Assembly: GCF_900106675.1 (NCBI RefSeq)
Contig: NZ_FNOB01000008.1
Span: 124,001 to 188,000, forward strand
From: Allgaiera indica
GTDB taxonomy: Bacteria; Pseudomonadota; Alphaproteobacteria; Rhodobacterales; Rhodobacteraceae
Reading direction: 5' to 3'
DNA: 64,000 bases
Of this stretch, positions 27,025 through 36,334 are shown in pieces (the first letter of the stretch is position 1; each line of letters starts with the position of its first letter). A model generated the notes under the pieces. That model searched no databases. It was given only the letters and a program-made list of their open reading frames with translations, and was not told the DNA's origin. Made by a program: the position numbers and the translations under genes.

Positions 27025-27573
27025 ATGGTCGGCGCATACCAGGGAGAGGCGAAAGACGCGCAGGGGCCGGTCCTGACCTGGCTGGACCTTGCCCCTGACG
27101 GCCGAATCCTCTTTGCCGAGGCAATGGCGCAGCAGGTCGTCGGCCCGGCTGTCCGAGACAGCGGCATCTTCGTCGTCGAGCCCGAAAGCGCCTTCTTCGC
27201 GGCGCTCGCGCGTGCGGCCGATGGCACCTGCCCCGCGCCAAGCGTGCTAAGGCCGGAGGATCACCAATCCGGATCGGTCATGCAGGTCAATATCCTGCCA
27301 CTCGGCCACCGGCGCATCCGCGTCGTTCTTTTCGTCCAGCCTCGGGCGGCGTCGGAGACAGCCGTTGCCGGGCCGCAGCTTACCGCGCGTGAACAGGACG
27401 TACTCGAACTGCTTGCGGGCGGGCTGCGGCGCGACAGGATCGCATGGACACTCGGCATCTCGTTGCCGACGGTAGACCTGCACGCCCGCAACCTGCGGCG
27501 CAAGCTGTCGGCGCTTACCACCTCGGAAGCGGTTGCCTGTGCTGTTCGCATCGGGCTTCTCGGCATAAGCTAG
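27025..27573 (+). CDS. LuxR-family regulator with C-terminal HTH
   Basis: 182 residues. The N-terminal 100 residues are PAS-like in length and pattern (LAPDGRILFAEA) but not confidently assignable. The C-terminal GerE domain (about 116-175) is clear: LTAREQDVLELLAGGLRRDRIAWTLGISLPTVDLHARNLRRKL. There is no autoinducer-binding domain and no receiver domain. The ATG at 27025 has only a weak Shine-Dalgarno; a GTG at 26980 is possible. It is divergent from the LuxR-hydrolase gene and convergent with purU. Confidence 0.8.
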   Translation: MVGAYQGEAKDAQGPVLTWLDLAPDGRILFAEAMAQQVVGPAVRDSGIFVVEPESAFFAALARAADGTCPAPSVLRPEDHQSGSVMQVNILPLGHRRIRVVLFVQPRAASETAVAGPQLTAREQDVLELLAGGLRRDRIAWTLGISLPTVDLHARNLRRKLSALTTSEAVACAVRIGLLGIS

Positions 27574-27684
27574 GCGAGGTACCGAAAGCGCGGCCCCGCC
27601 CGGTCGCGGCGAGCAATGCCACGGGTTCGCCGTCGGTGGGCAGGCGACGATCCGCGGCCGCCGCCGGCCCGAAGGAAAACCGCC

Positions 27685-28569
27685 CTAGCCCATCCGTTCC
27701 GAGGCATAGCCACCCGGCGAGGCCGGGAACACCACCGTCTTGTCGCCGTTCAGGAACACCCGGTCGTGGATATGGGCATGCACCGCGCGCGCCAGCACCA
27801 TGCTTTCCACATCGCGGCCCAGCGCCACATAATCCGCCGGGCTCTGGGCATGGGTCACGCGCGTCGTGTCCTGTTCGATGATCGGGCCTTCGTCCAGATC
27901 GGCGGTGACGTAGTGCGAGGTCGCCCCGATCAACTTCACCCCGCGCTCATAGGCCTGCTTGTAGGGGTTCGCGCCCTTGAAGCTGGGCAGGAACGAATGA
28001 TGGATATTGATGATCCGCCCCGACATCTCGCGGCACATCTCATCCGACAGCACCTGCATGTAGCGCGCCAGCACGATCAGTTCCGCCCCGGTCTCGCGCA
28101 CGATGCGCATCTGGGCGGCCTCGGCCTCGGGCTTGTTCTCCTTCGTGACCTTGATGCAGTGGAAGGGGATGTCGTGGTTCACCACGACCTTCTGGTAATC
28201 CATGTGGTTCGAGATCACCGCCACGATGTCGACCGGCAGCGCCCCGATGCGCCAGCGATACAGAAGATCGTTCAGGCAATGCCCGAAGCGCGACACCATG
28301 ATCACCACCTTCTTGCGGCGGCTGGCGTCAAGGATCTCGGCCTCCATGCCGAATTTCTCGGCCACAGGGGCAAAGCCTTTGCGCAGCTCCGCCAGGGGCA
28401 CCCCGGTTTCCGAGGTGAAGGACATGCGCATGAAGAAGCGCCCGGTCTCGGCATCGTCGAACTGGGCCGAATCGGTGATGTTGCAGCCATGCTCGGCCAG
28501 GAAGGCCGAGGTCGCGGCGACGATCCCGCGGGCGGTGGGGCAGGTGACGCGAAGCGTGTAGGAGGTCAT
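27685..28569 (-). CDS. purU: Formyltetrahydrofolate deformylase
   Basis: 294 residues. An N-terminal ACT domain (1-80, TCPTARGIVAATSAFLAEHGCNI) is followed by a formyl-transferase-like hydrolase domain with NIHHSFLPSFKGANPY and GATSHYVTADLDEGPIIEQ. It hydrolyses 10-formyl-THF to formate and THF, balancing one-carbon units and supplying formate. Cytosolic. It lies 105 bp downstream of the polyamine genes on the same strand; co-transcription is possible. Confidence 0.94.
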   Translation of the reverse strand: MTSYTLRVTCPTARGIVAATSAFLAEHGCNITDSAQFDDAETGRFFMRMSFTSETGVPLAELRKGFAPVAEKFGMEAEILDASRRKKVVIMVSRFGHCLNDLLYRWRIGALPVDIVAVISNHMDYQKVVVNHDIPFHCIKVTKENKPEAEAAQMRIVRETGAELIVLARYMQVLSDEMCREMSGRIINIHHSFLPSFKGANPYKQAYERGVKLIGATSHYVTADLDEGPIIEQDTTRVTHAQSPADYVALGRDVESMVLARAVHAHIHDRVFLNGDKTVVFPASPGGYASERMG

Positions 28570-28674
28570 GTGGGGTGTTTCCGTTGGCGCGTGACATTGG
28601 GGCGACTTAACGCCGCCCCACGCGCTTGCAAATGCCTGCCTGCGACGTTTCTCGGCGCATTCGCGGTTTGCGCC

Positions 28675-29916
28675 TCAGTCGAAGGACAGCGGCCGGTCGC
28701 CGTTGGCATCACGGATCGAGGTCGGCAGACCCATGACGTTCAACAGGCCCAGGAAGGGGTGGGGATCCAGCTCTTCGACATTGACCATGGTGCCGGTGTC
28801 CCAGGTGCCGCCTGCGACCAGGATCGCCGCGGCGACCGGCGGCACGCCCGCGGTATAGCTGATGCCCTGGCTGCCCACCTCTTCGTAGGCGTCCTTGTGA
28901 TCGGCGACGTTGTAGATGAACACCTCGACCGGCTTGCCGCCGGTCTTGCCCTTCACCAGATCGCCGATGCAGGTCTTGCCGGTATAGCCGGGCGCCAGGC
29001 TGGCCGGATCGGGCAGCACCGCCTTCACGACCTTCAGCGGGATCACCTCTTGCCCTTCGGCGGTGGTCACGGGCTTTTCGGACAGCAGGCCCAGCGACTT
29101 CAGCACCGTGAAGACATTGATGTAGTGGTCGCCGAAGCCCATCCAGAAACGCACATCCGCCTGCGGATAATTCGCCGCCAGGGAATGGATCTCGTCGTGG
29201 CCCGACATATAGGCCTTCTGCTTGCCGACGACGGGCAGATCCCATTCGCGCCCCACCTCGAACATCTTGTTCTCGGTCCAGTTGCCGTTTTGCCAGGCAT
29301 AGACCGTGCCGGTGAATTCGCGAAAGTTGATCTCGGGGTCGAAGTTCGTGGCGAAATACTTGCCGTGCGAGCCTGCGTTGATGTCGACGATGTCGATCGA
29401 TTCGACCTCTTCGACATAATCGTCCGCCGCCAGCCGCGCATAGGCGTTCACCACCCCCGGATCGAAGCCCGCGCCCAGGATCGCGGTCACGCTGGCCTCG
29501 CGGCAGGCCTCCTTGCGCTTCCATTCGTAGTTCGCATACCACGGCGGCGTCTCGCAGATCTTGTCGGGCTCCTCGTGGATCGCGGTGTCGATATAGGCCG
29601 CGCCGGTCTCGATGCAGGCTTCCAGCACGTATTTGTTGATGAAGGCCGACCCCACGTTGATGACGATCTGGCAGCCGGTATCGCGGATCAGCGCGGCCAC
29701 GGCGGCGCTGTCCATCGCATCCAGCTGATGAGTCGAGAACGGCCCGGGCACCTTCATCGCCGCCTTTTCCTGGACGCTGGCGACGATCGCGTCGCATTTG
29801 GCCTTGGTGCGGCTGGCGATATGCAGATCGCCCAATACGTCATTGTGATGGGCACATTTGTGCGCGACGACCTGGGCCACGCCGCCGGCGCCGATGATCA
29901 GCACGTTCCGTTTCAT
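28675..29916 (-). CDS. Carboxy(nor)spermidine synthase / dehydrogenase
   Basis: 413 residues of the saccharopine dehydrogenase superfamily, with a Rossmann start NVLIIGAGGVAQVVAHKCA. The adjacent carboxynorspermidine decarboxylase identifies it as the enzyme that condenses a diamine (putrescine or diaminopropane) with aspartate semialdehyde using NADPH, giving carboxyspermidine or carboxynorspermidine. AYIDTAIHEEPDKICETPPWYANYEWKRK-like and GAGFDPGVVNAY regions are typical. The ATG has AGGAGG upstream. It lies 36 bp after nspC in an operon. Confidence 0.9.
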   Translation of the reverse strand: MKRNVLIIGAGGVAQVVAHKCAHHNDVLGDLHIASRTKAKCDAIVASVQEKAAMKVPGPFSTHQLDAMDSAAVAALIRDTGCQIVINVGSAFINKYVLEACIETGAAYIDTAIHEEPDKICETPPWYANYEWKRKEACREASVTAILGAGFDPGVVNAYARLAADDYVEEVESIDIVDINAGSHGKYFATNFDPEINFREFTGTVYAWQNGNWTENKMFEVGREWDLPVVGKQKAYMSGHDEIHSLAANYPQADVRFWMGFGDHYINVFTVLKSLGLLSEKPVTTAEGQEVIPLKVVKAVLPDPASLAPGYTGKTCIGDLVKGKTGGKPVEVFIYNVADHKDAYEEVGSQGISYTAGVPPVAAAILVAGGTWDTGTMVNVEELDPHPFLGLLNVMGLPTSIRDANGDRPLSFD

Positions 29917-29952
29917 TCCGGAAAGCCTCCTTTCGTGTCAGGGTGGGTCGCC

Positions 29953-31044
29953 TCAGGAGAGGCTCGCACGGTAGTCCTCATAGCCGAAATCGCGCACCAC
30001 GGTGAGGCTTCCGTCCTCTTGGCGCAGCACGATCGCGGGCATCTTCACGCCGTTGAACCAGTTCTTCTTGACCATCGTGTAACCGGCGGCGTCCCGCACC
30101 GAGACCCGGTCGCCCACCTGCAGCGGCCGCACGAACCGGGCGTCACCGAAGATATCGCCCGCCAGGCAGGACTTGCCGCAGATCTGATAGGCGTGATCGC
30201 CCTCCTGCGGCAGCCGGGCCGCTTCGCGGTAGATCAGCAGATCCAGCATATGCGCCTCGATCGAGGCATCGACGATCGCCAGCTTCTTCTCGTTCTCCAG
30301 GATATCCAGCACCGTCACCTCCAGCGTGGTGGTGTCGGTGATCGCCGCTTCGCCGGGTTCCAGATAGACCTGCACCCCGAAACGCTCTGAGAACGCCTTC
30401 AGCCGCGCGGCCAGGGCCTCGACCGGATAGCCTTCGCCGGTGAAATGGATACCGCCGCCCAGGCTGACCCAATCCAGCCGCTGCAGGATCGACCCGAATT
30501 CCGCCTCGATCCGCCCCAGCTGCTGGTCGAACAGCGCGAAGTCGCGGTTCTCGCAATTGTAATGGATCATCACCCCCGAGATCCGGTCGAGCACCCCCTC
30601 GATCTTCACCGGATCCCACTCGCCCAGCCGCGAGAACGGCCGCGCCGGATCGGCCAGATCGAACCCGCTGGTCGAGAACCGCGGATTGAGCCGCAGCCCG
30701 CGGGTGATCCCCCCGGCACGCTCGCCGAACCGCTCCAGCTGGCCGATGGAATTGAAGATGATCTTGTCGGCATATCCCACCGCCTCGTCGATCTCGTGCT
30801 CGGCCCAAGCGACGGAATAGGCATGGGTCTCGCCGCCGAATTTCTCGGCCCCCAGATGCAGCTCGTAAAGCGAGGACGAGGTCGTGCCGTCCATGTAGTC
30901 GCGCATCAGATTGAAGACCGACCAGCTGGCGAAACACTTCAGCGCCAGCAGCGCCTTCGCGCCAGAGACCTCGCGCAGCCGCGCGACGATCTCCATGTTG
31001 CGCCGCAGGGCTGCCTTGTCGATCAGGTAGAACGGCGTCTGCAT
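29953..31044 (-). CDS. nspC: Carboxynorspermidine decarboxylase
   Basis: A 363-residue PLP fold-type III decarboxylase. It shows the PLP-lysine segment ALLALKCFASWSVF, the GGGIHFTGEGYP phosphate-binding loop, YLEPGEA and the C-terminal CLAGDIFGDARF active-site cysteine region. It decarboxylates carboxy(nor)spermidine to spermidine or norspermidine, an alternative to SAM decarboxylase. The ATG at 31044 has GGGGGA upstream; a TTG 15 bases earlier is less likely. First gene of the polyamine operon. Confidence 0.92.
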   Translation of the reverse strand: MQTPFYLIDKAALRRNMEIVARLREVSGAKALLALKCFASWSVFNLMRDYMDGTTSSSLYELHLGAEKFGGETHAYSVAWAEHEIDEAVGYADKIIFNSIGQLERFGERAGGITRGLRLNPRFSTSGFDLADPARPFSRLGEWDPVKIEGVLDRISGVMIHYNCENRDFALFDQQLGRIEAEFGSILQRLDWVSLGGGIHFTGEGYPVEALAARLKAFSERFGVQVYLEPGEAAITDTTTLEVTVLDILENEKKLAIVDASIEAHMLDLLIYREAARLPQEGDHAYQICGKSCLAGDIFGDARFVRPLQVGDRVSVRDAAGYTMVKKNWFNGVKMPAIVLRQEDGSLTVVRDFGYEDYRASLS

Positions 31045-31121
31045 GGGCGAATCCCCCAACTACCAAAGGGAAAGATCAAGGGGGCCGCGTATAGAACCCC
31101 CTCCAGCGCCGTGCAACCCAT

Positions 31122-31175
31122 GCTCTTTCATTGTTCCGCAAATACGCCGGGGGGTGCAGGGGGGCAGCGCCCCCC
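31122..31175 (-). repeat. 3'-end repeat module, copy 3 (hairpin plus core)
   Basis: Past the stop at 31188, the minus strand has a perfect hairpin GGGGGGC-N3-GCCCCCC (31159-31175), then a spacer, then the core GGCGTATTT, five bases, ACAATGAAAGAG (31122-31149). The core is identical over 26 bases to copy 1. Confidence 0.8.
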
Positions 31176-31187
31176 GCCGCCGGCGCC

Positions 31188-31901
31188 TCAGACCATGCGG
31201 ATCACGTCCTTCTCGATCGCCAGCATATAGCCACGTCGCGCGATGTTCTTGACCAGCAACTCGCTGACCATCTGGTTGCCCAGCGTGTCGCGCAGCCGCT
31301 TGATCCGCGTGGCACCCGCGGCCTCTTCGCATTCGGCCGCGTCGCGGCCAGAGATCATCGCCTCGATCTCGGCGCCCGACAGCACCTCGTCGTCCATCCG
31401 CGCCTCGGCCAGCACCGCCAATGTCTCGATCGCCGCCTCGGTCAGCTTGAATTCCATGTTGTTCAGATACACGGCCCTGTCGGCCCGGCTGATCAGCAGC
31501 GACGACACCTGGATCCCGGTCCGCTGAATCGCCGATATGCGCCGGTTCAGCGTGATGATCGTGACAAGAAACACCAGCGCCGCCAGCAAAAGCGCCGTGG
31601 CAAAGATCAACAGAACGAAGATCACCACCCGATAGCTCGACAGCACATCGGCAAAGGCGGTGCCCGACTGGGCCAGGATCTCCAGCAGCTTCACCTCGCC
31701 CTGGGTGTTGAGGTTGCCGTTCTGCACGAAAATCCGCTCGACCCGCGCGTTGAAGGCATTGGCGTCGGGCAGGTTGACGAACAGCAGCACCGCCGCCCCC
31801 AGCAGGATGACCACGATCGCGATGATGCCGAAGGTCACGACACGGTTGCCCGCGCGCAGCGTCTCGGCCGGATCAGTAACGGAGGAAGTTGGCTCCGGCA
31901 C
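31188..31901 (-). CDS. Membrane-anchored winged-helix protein
   Basis: 237 residues, probably starting at GTG (31901) with AAGGAA five bases upstream. Two membrane helices (about 21-43 and 91-116) enclose a 47-residue periplasmic loop. The cytoplasmic C-terminus (about 152-229) reads like an OmpR-type winged helix: LTEAAIETLAVLAEARMDDEVLS, then ATRIKRLRDTL and NIARRGYMLAIE. This is a ToxR-like arrangement with the domain order reversed. It overlaps the upstream secreted-protein gene by 29 bp. Target DNA is unknown; the palindromes at 32200-32247 are candidates by position only. Confidence 0.7.
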   Translation of the reverse strand: MPEPTSSVTDPAETLRAGNRVVTFGIIAIVVILLGAAVLLFVNLPDANAFNARVERIFVQNGNLNTQGEVKLLEILAQSGTAFADVLSSYRVVIFVLLIFATALLLAALVFLVTIITLNRRISAIQRTGIQVSSLLISRADRAVYLNNMEFKLTEAAIETLAVLAEARMDDEVLSGAEIEAMISGRDAAECEEAAGATRIKRLRDTLGNQMVSELLVKNIARRGYMLAIEKDVIRMV

Positions 31902-32172
31902 TGGCTTTCCTTTGCGCTAACCCATCGGGCCCAAAGATGGAGACGACCGTCAGCAAGGTCCAGCCACCTTTCGCGATGCGGCGGGAAATCTCCGGCGCGG
32001 CGGCCTGTTTCGACGCGCAGGCCCCGCCCGAAAGCTGGATCACCCCGTAGGACAGCCGAAGCGGATCGCCCTTCTTGGCCTTGTAATCCGCATAGCAATC
32101 GGCGCTCGCGGGGGCTGCAAGCGTCAGTGCCAGTAGCGCGGCCAGGGCGGTAAGGATCAGATGTCTGTTCAT
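31873..32172 (-). CDS. Small secreted protein of unknown function
   Basis: 99 residues with a signal peptide (MNRHLILTALAALLALTLAAPASA) and a mature part of 75 residues containing two cysteines (Cys26 and Cys52) that could form a disulfide in the periplasm. The segment DPLRLSYGVIQLSG followed by GWTLLTVVSIF may be two beta-hairpins. I do not recognise the family. It overlaps the membrane regulator gene by 29 bp and is therefore translationally linked to it. Confidence 0.7.
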   Translation of the reverse strand: MNRHLILTALAALLALTLAAPASADCYADYKAKKGDPLRLSYGVIQLSGGACASKQAAAPEISRRIAKGGWTLLTVVSIFGPDGLAQRKASAGANFLRY

Positions 32173-32199
32173 GCCCGCCACCATGGGCGCAATCGCAGC

Positions 32200-32247
32200 G
32201 TTATTCAATAACCACAGGGGGTTCTGGGCGCTGTTATCCGATAACAG
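32200..32247. promoter_or_regulatory. Two GTTAT-N3-ATAAC palindromes (putative operators)
   Basis: GTTATTCAATAAC (32200-32212) and CTGTTATCCGATAACAG (32231-32247) share the half-site GTTAT/ATAAC with a 3-base centre. Their centres are 33 bp apart, about three helical turns. They lie in the 185-bp gap between two divergent secreted-protein genes. The arrangement suits a dimeric repressor or activator binding cooperatively. The regulator is not identified. Confidence 0.6.
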
Positions 32248-32357
32248 GGCGGCGATATTGCTTAACTTCACCCCCCGGCCCCACCTTTCCCTCACCGCGA
32301 CAGGCCCGCTTGGGCCGCCTGCAGATCGAAACCGCAACATGAGTTAGGAAAGCCCCC

Positions 32358-32741
32358 ATGTTCCGCACCAAAGCCACCGCCGCCGCACTTGTCGCCACCC
32401 TGGGTCTGGGCGCGTTCGCCGCCGCGCCCGCCCAGGCCGACCAGCGTGATTTCGCCCGCTTCGTCGTCGGCGCCGCGGCCATCGCCGCCATCGCCGCCGC
32501 CGTCAACGCCGAAAACAACCGCAAGCGCGAACGGCAATCCGCCTATATCACGCCGCCGCAGGATCGCGACGATTGGCAAAGCCGCGCGGAATGGCGCCAC
32601 CGGGCCTGGCTGCGAGAACAGCGCCAGCGTGCCGAATGGCGTGCCGAACGTCGCCGCGAACAGGAGCGCCGCGAAGCCTGGCGCCGCGCCCATCGCTACC
32701 ACGACCCCGATTACTACCGTCACGCCCGCGACGACGACTAG
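32358..32741 (+). CDS. Secreted arginine-rich protein
   Basis: 127 residues. A signal peptide (cleavage after APAQA, about residue 27) is followed by an Ala-rich hydrophobic stretch (FVVGAAAIAAIAAAV, about 36-50) and a strongly charged Arg/Glu/Trp helical tail with repeated RAEWR/REQ units, ending HYHDPDYYRHARDDD. The pattern suggests an envelope-associated, nucleic-acid- or lipid-A-binding helix, but no family is recognised. Shine-Dalgarno AGGAAAG precedes the ATG. Divergent from the 99-residue secreted protein. Confidence 0.75.
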   Translation: MFRTKATAAALVATLGLGAFAAAPAQADQRDFARFVVGAAAIAAIAAAVNAENNRKRERQSAYITPPQDRDDWQSRAEWRHRAWLREQRQRAEWRAERRREQERREAWRRAHRYHDPDYYRHARDDD

Positions 32742-32929
32742 GCCCAGGATCGGGCCGTGGCCGTCAGAGCCGCGGCCCTAGCGCGGCCACCAATGCCGCG
32801 CAACTGGGGCGGATGTCCCCTCATCCGCCCACTTTCTTACCGAATGCCCGGGCGACCGGGCTGCGAGGGAAGCCCCGCCTGACCATTTTCAGGTTGCGCC
32901 GGACAGGGTGTTGGGCTTCCCTCATTGCC

Positions 32930-33563
32930 ATGAAGATCCTCCCAGATTTCAGCTTTGAATCCGCCCTTCTGGCCCAGGGCGCAACCCGTGTCGCCGGCGT
33001 CGACGAGGTCGGTCGCGGGCCGCTGGCCGGGCCGGTCACCGCCTGCGCCGTCGTGCTGGACCCCGCGAACATCCCCGGGGGGTTGCGCGATTCCAAGGCG
33101 CTGGGGGCGAAGCAACGCGACGCGCTGCACGACGCCATCCTGGCGACGGCCGAGGTCTTCGTCGCCCATGCCAGCGTGGAAGAGATCGACAAGATCAATA
33201 TCCTGCGCGCCAGCCACCTGGCGATGCTGCGCGCCATCGCGGGCCTGCCCCGCCCGCCCGATCAGGTGCTGATCGACGGCAACATGATCCCCCGCGGGCT
33301 GGAACTGCCCGCCCAGGCGGTGGTGAAGGGCGATGCGAAAAGCCTGTCGATCGCCGCTGCCTCGATCGTGGCCAAGGTGGTGCGCGACCGGCTGATGGTG
33401 GATTTGGCGCAACAGCACCCCGGCTACGGATGGGAACGCAACGCCGGCTACCCAAGCCCCGCCCATAAACAGGCGATTCGAGATTTGGGGATCACCCCTC
33501 ACCATAGACGTTCATTCAAACCCATCCACAATATCTTGTATCAAGACAAATCGTTAAACTCTT

Positions 33564-33565
<2 letters not shown>
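32930..33565 (+). CDS. rnhB: Ribonuclease HII
   Basis: 211 residues. It removes RNA primers and single ribonucleotides from DNA. The DEVGRGPLAGP motif supplies Asp25 and Glu26, LRDSKAL is present, and the third acid lies in VLIDGN; KSLSIAAASIVAKVVRDR is also typical. The ATG at 32930 gives the normal family length. The gene ends 89 bp before ccrM; the two are usually neighbours in alphaproteobacteria. Confidence 0.95.
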
Positions 33566-34779
<1,214 letters not shown>

Positions 34780-34843
34780 GCTCACACCAAGCGAATGCCT
34801 GCGCCGCGATTTGACCTGTGCGGCGCCACTTGCCCCGTCCTGA

Positions 34844-34862
34844 CCCCAGGCCGGGGCCTTTT
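34844..34862 (+). terminator. Candidate Rho-independent terminator after ccrM
   Basis: CCCC-AGGCC-GGGG followed by CCTTTT. The stem is only 4 bp, so the call is tentative. Confidence 0.5.
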
Positions 34863-34882
34863 CGGTCCGGCACCACCCGACC

Positions 34883-36334
34883 TTAAAGCACCGGCGCGAA
34901 GATCCGCGCGGCCAGCGCTGCGTTGCTTAGCCAGAATCCCATCTCGTCAAGCCGCCGTCTGACCGGCCGCGCCCGCGCCATGTCGGCGCTCAGCATCGCC
35001 TCCACCTCGGCGGCGAAATCGCTGTCGAAGACCAGGGCGGAGGATTCGAAATTCAGCCGGCAAGAGCGGTTGTCCAGGTTGTGGCTGCCGATCGCCGCGA
35101 ATTCGTCGTCGATCAACAGTACCTTCTGATGCAGGAACCCGTCCTCTTCGGGATAGCGCAGAAGCTTGACCCCGGCGCGGCGGACCTCGTCGAAATAAGC
35201 GTGCCCGGCCAGCCAGACCAGCCAATGATCGCGCTTTTCGGGCAACAGCAGGCGCACGTCGAGACCCCGCAACGCCGCCAGCTTCAGCGCCGTCAGCACG
35301 TCGCCGTCAGGCACGAAATAAGGCGAGGCGATCCAGACCCGTTCCCGCGCCGCGCCGATCGCGTTCGAGAAATACAGGCTGCCGGTCTCGAACCGGTCCG
35401 CGGGTCCTGTCGACATCACCAGAATGCGCCGATCGTCCTTGGTGGGTGCAGGCCTCCAGCTCAGCACCAGCTTGTTGCCCGACGACCACAGCCAGTCTTC
35501 CGCGAACGCCAGCTGCAGCTGGGCGACGGCCGGGCCGTCGATGCGCAGGTGGGTATCGCGCCAGGCGCCCATCTGTTTGCTGTGGCCCAGGTATTCCTCA
35601 CCCAGATTGTGGCCACCGACGAAGCCTATGTTGCCGTCGACGACCACGATCTTGCGATGATTGCGGAAGTTCACCTGAAACCGGCTGCGTGCCTGACGCA
35701 GCGCGTGGAAGTTGCGGATATCGATGCCGGCGTCGCGCAGATCTTGCAGGAATTTCTTGCTCAGGCCGCTCGACCCGATCGAATCGTACAGCACATGCAC
35801 CGCCACCCCGGCCTTCACCCGCGCCTTCAGCAAGGCCGCCAGCTCGCGGCCCAGGGCGTCGTCGCGGATCGTGTAGAACTGGACCAGGACATAGGATTGC
35901 GCCGCCTCGACGGCCTGGAAGATCGCGTCGAACGTGGCGGCGCCGTCGATCAGCAGCCGTGTGGAATTGCCGCCGACCGAAGGGAAGCCGGCCAGACGCT
36001 CGAACCCGGAGATGCGGCTGGCAAGCGGGCTGTCGCTGGGGATGTCGGGGTCGTTGGCATGTTTGTTGCCCTCGCGCCGCAGCGTCGCGATCACCTCGGA
36101 CATGGCGCGGCGCATGCGGATATAGCCGGGATAGCGGGCATGGCCGAAGAACAGGAAGGCAGGCACCGCGAAATGCGGCGTGGCGATCAGGAAGACCACC
36201 CACCCCACGGCGCCCTGCGGCGTGCGCGCCGTGCGGATCGCGCGGAACACGAAATAGATCGCGACCAGCTGGATGAGGCCGAGAACCAGAAACAGCGGTG
36301 TCGGATGCGCCAGGTTGTAAAGCAGAAGCTCCAT
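34883..36334 (-). CDS. cls: Cardiolipin synthase
   Basis: A 483-residue phospholipase-D superfamily enzyme that condenses two phosphatidylglycerols at the inner membrane. Two N-terminal membrane helices (about 10-30 and 42-62) precede two HKD motifs: NHRKIVVVDGNIGFVGGHN and LHQKVLLIDDEFAAIGSHN. The ATG at 36334 overlaps the alkB stop (TGATG), so it is translated with alkB. Length and layout match the ClsA/ClsB group. Confidence 0.92.
   Translation of the reverse strand: MELLLYNLAHPTPLFLVLGLIQLVAIYFVFRAIRTARTPQGAVGWVVFLIATPHFAVPAFLFFGHARYPGYIRMRRAMSEVIATLRREGNKHANDPDIPSDSPLASRISGFERLAGFPSVGGNSTRLLIDGAATFDAIFQAVEAAQSYVLVQFYTIRDDALGRELAALLKARVKAGVAVHVLYDSIGSSGLSKKFLQDLRDAGIDIRNFHALRQARSRFQVNFRNHRKIVVVDGNIGFVGGHNLGEEYLGHSKQMGAWRDTHLRIDGPAVAQLQLAFAEDWLWSSGNKLVLSWRPAPTKDDRRILVMSTGPADRFETGSLYFSNAIGAARERVWIASPYFVPDGDVLTALKLAALRGLDVRLLLPEKRDHWLVWLAGHAYFDEVRRAGVKLLRYPEEDGFLHQKVLLIDDEFAAIGSHNLDNRSCRLNFESSALVFDSDFAAEVEAMLSADMARARPVRRRLDEMGFWLSNAALAARIFAPVL

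Noticed and set aside
27616-30390. A 924-codon plus-strand open frame opposite purU and the polyamine genes
   Set aside because: Purely antisense to two recognised enzymes, with skewed composition and no start signal. The same reasoning removes those at 22176-24527 (+) and 11574-13658 (-).
31087-31187. C/G-rich runs after the membrane regulator as a CRISPR-like or simple repeat
   Set aside because: They are one hairpin plus one core of the 3'-end module, not a regularly spaced array.
32233-32245. TTATCCGAT-like sequence as a DnaA box
   Set aside because: It differs from TTATCCACA in the last positions and is fully accounted for by the GTTAT-N3-ATAAC palindrome. No box cluster or origin genes are nearby.
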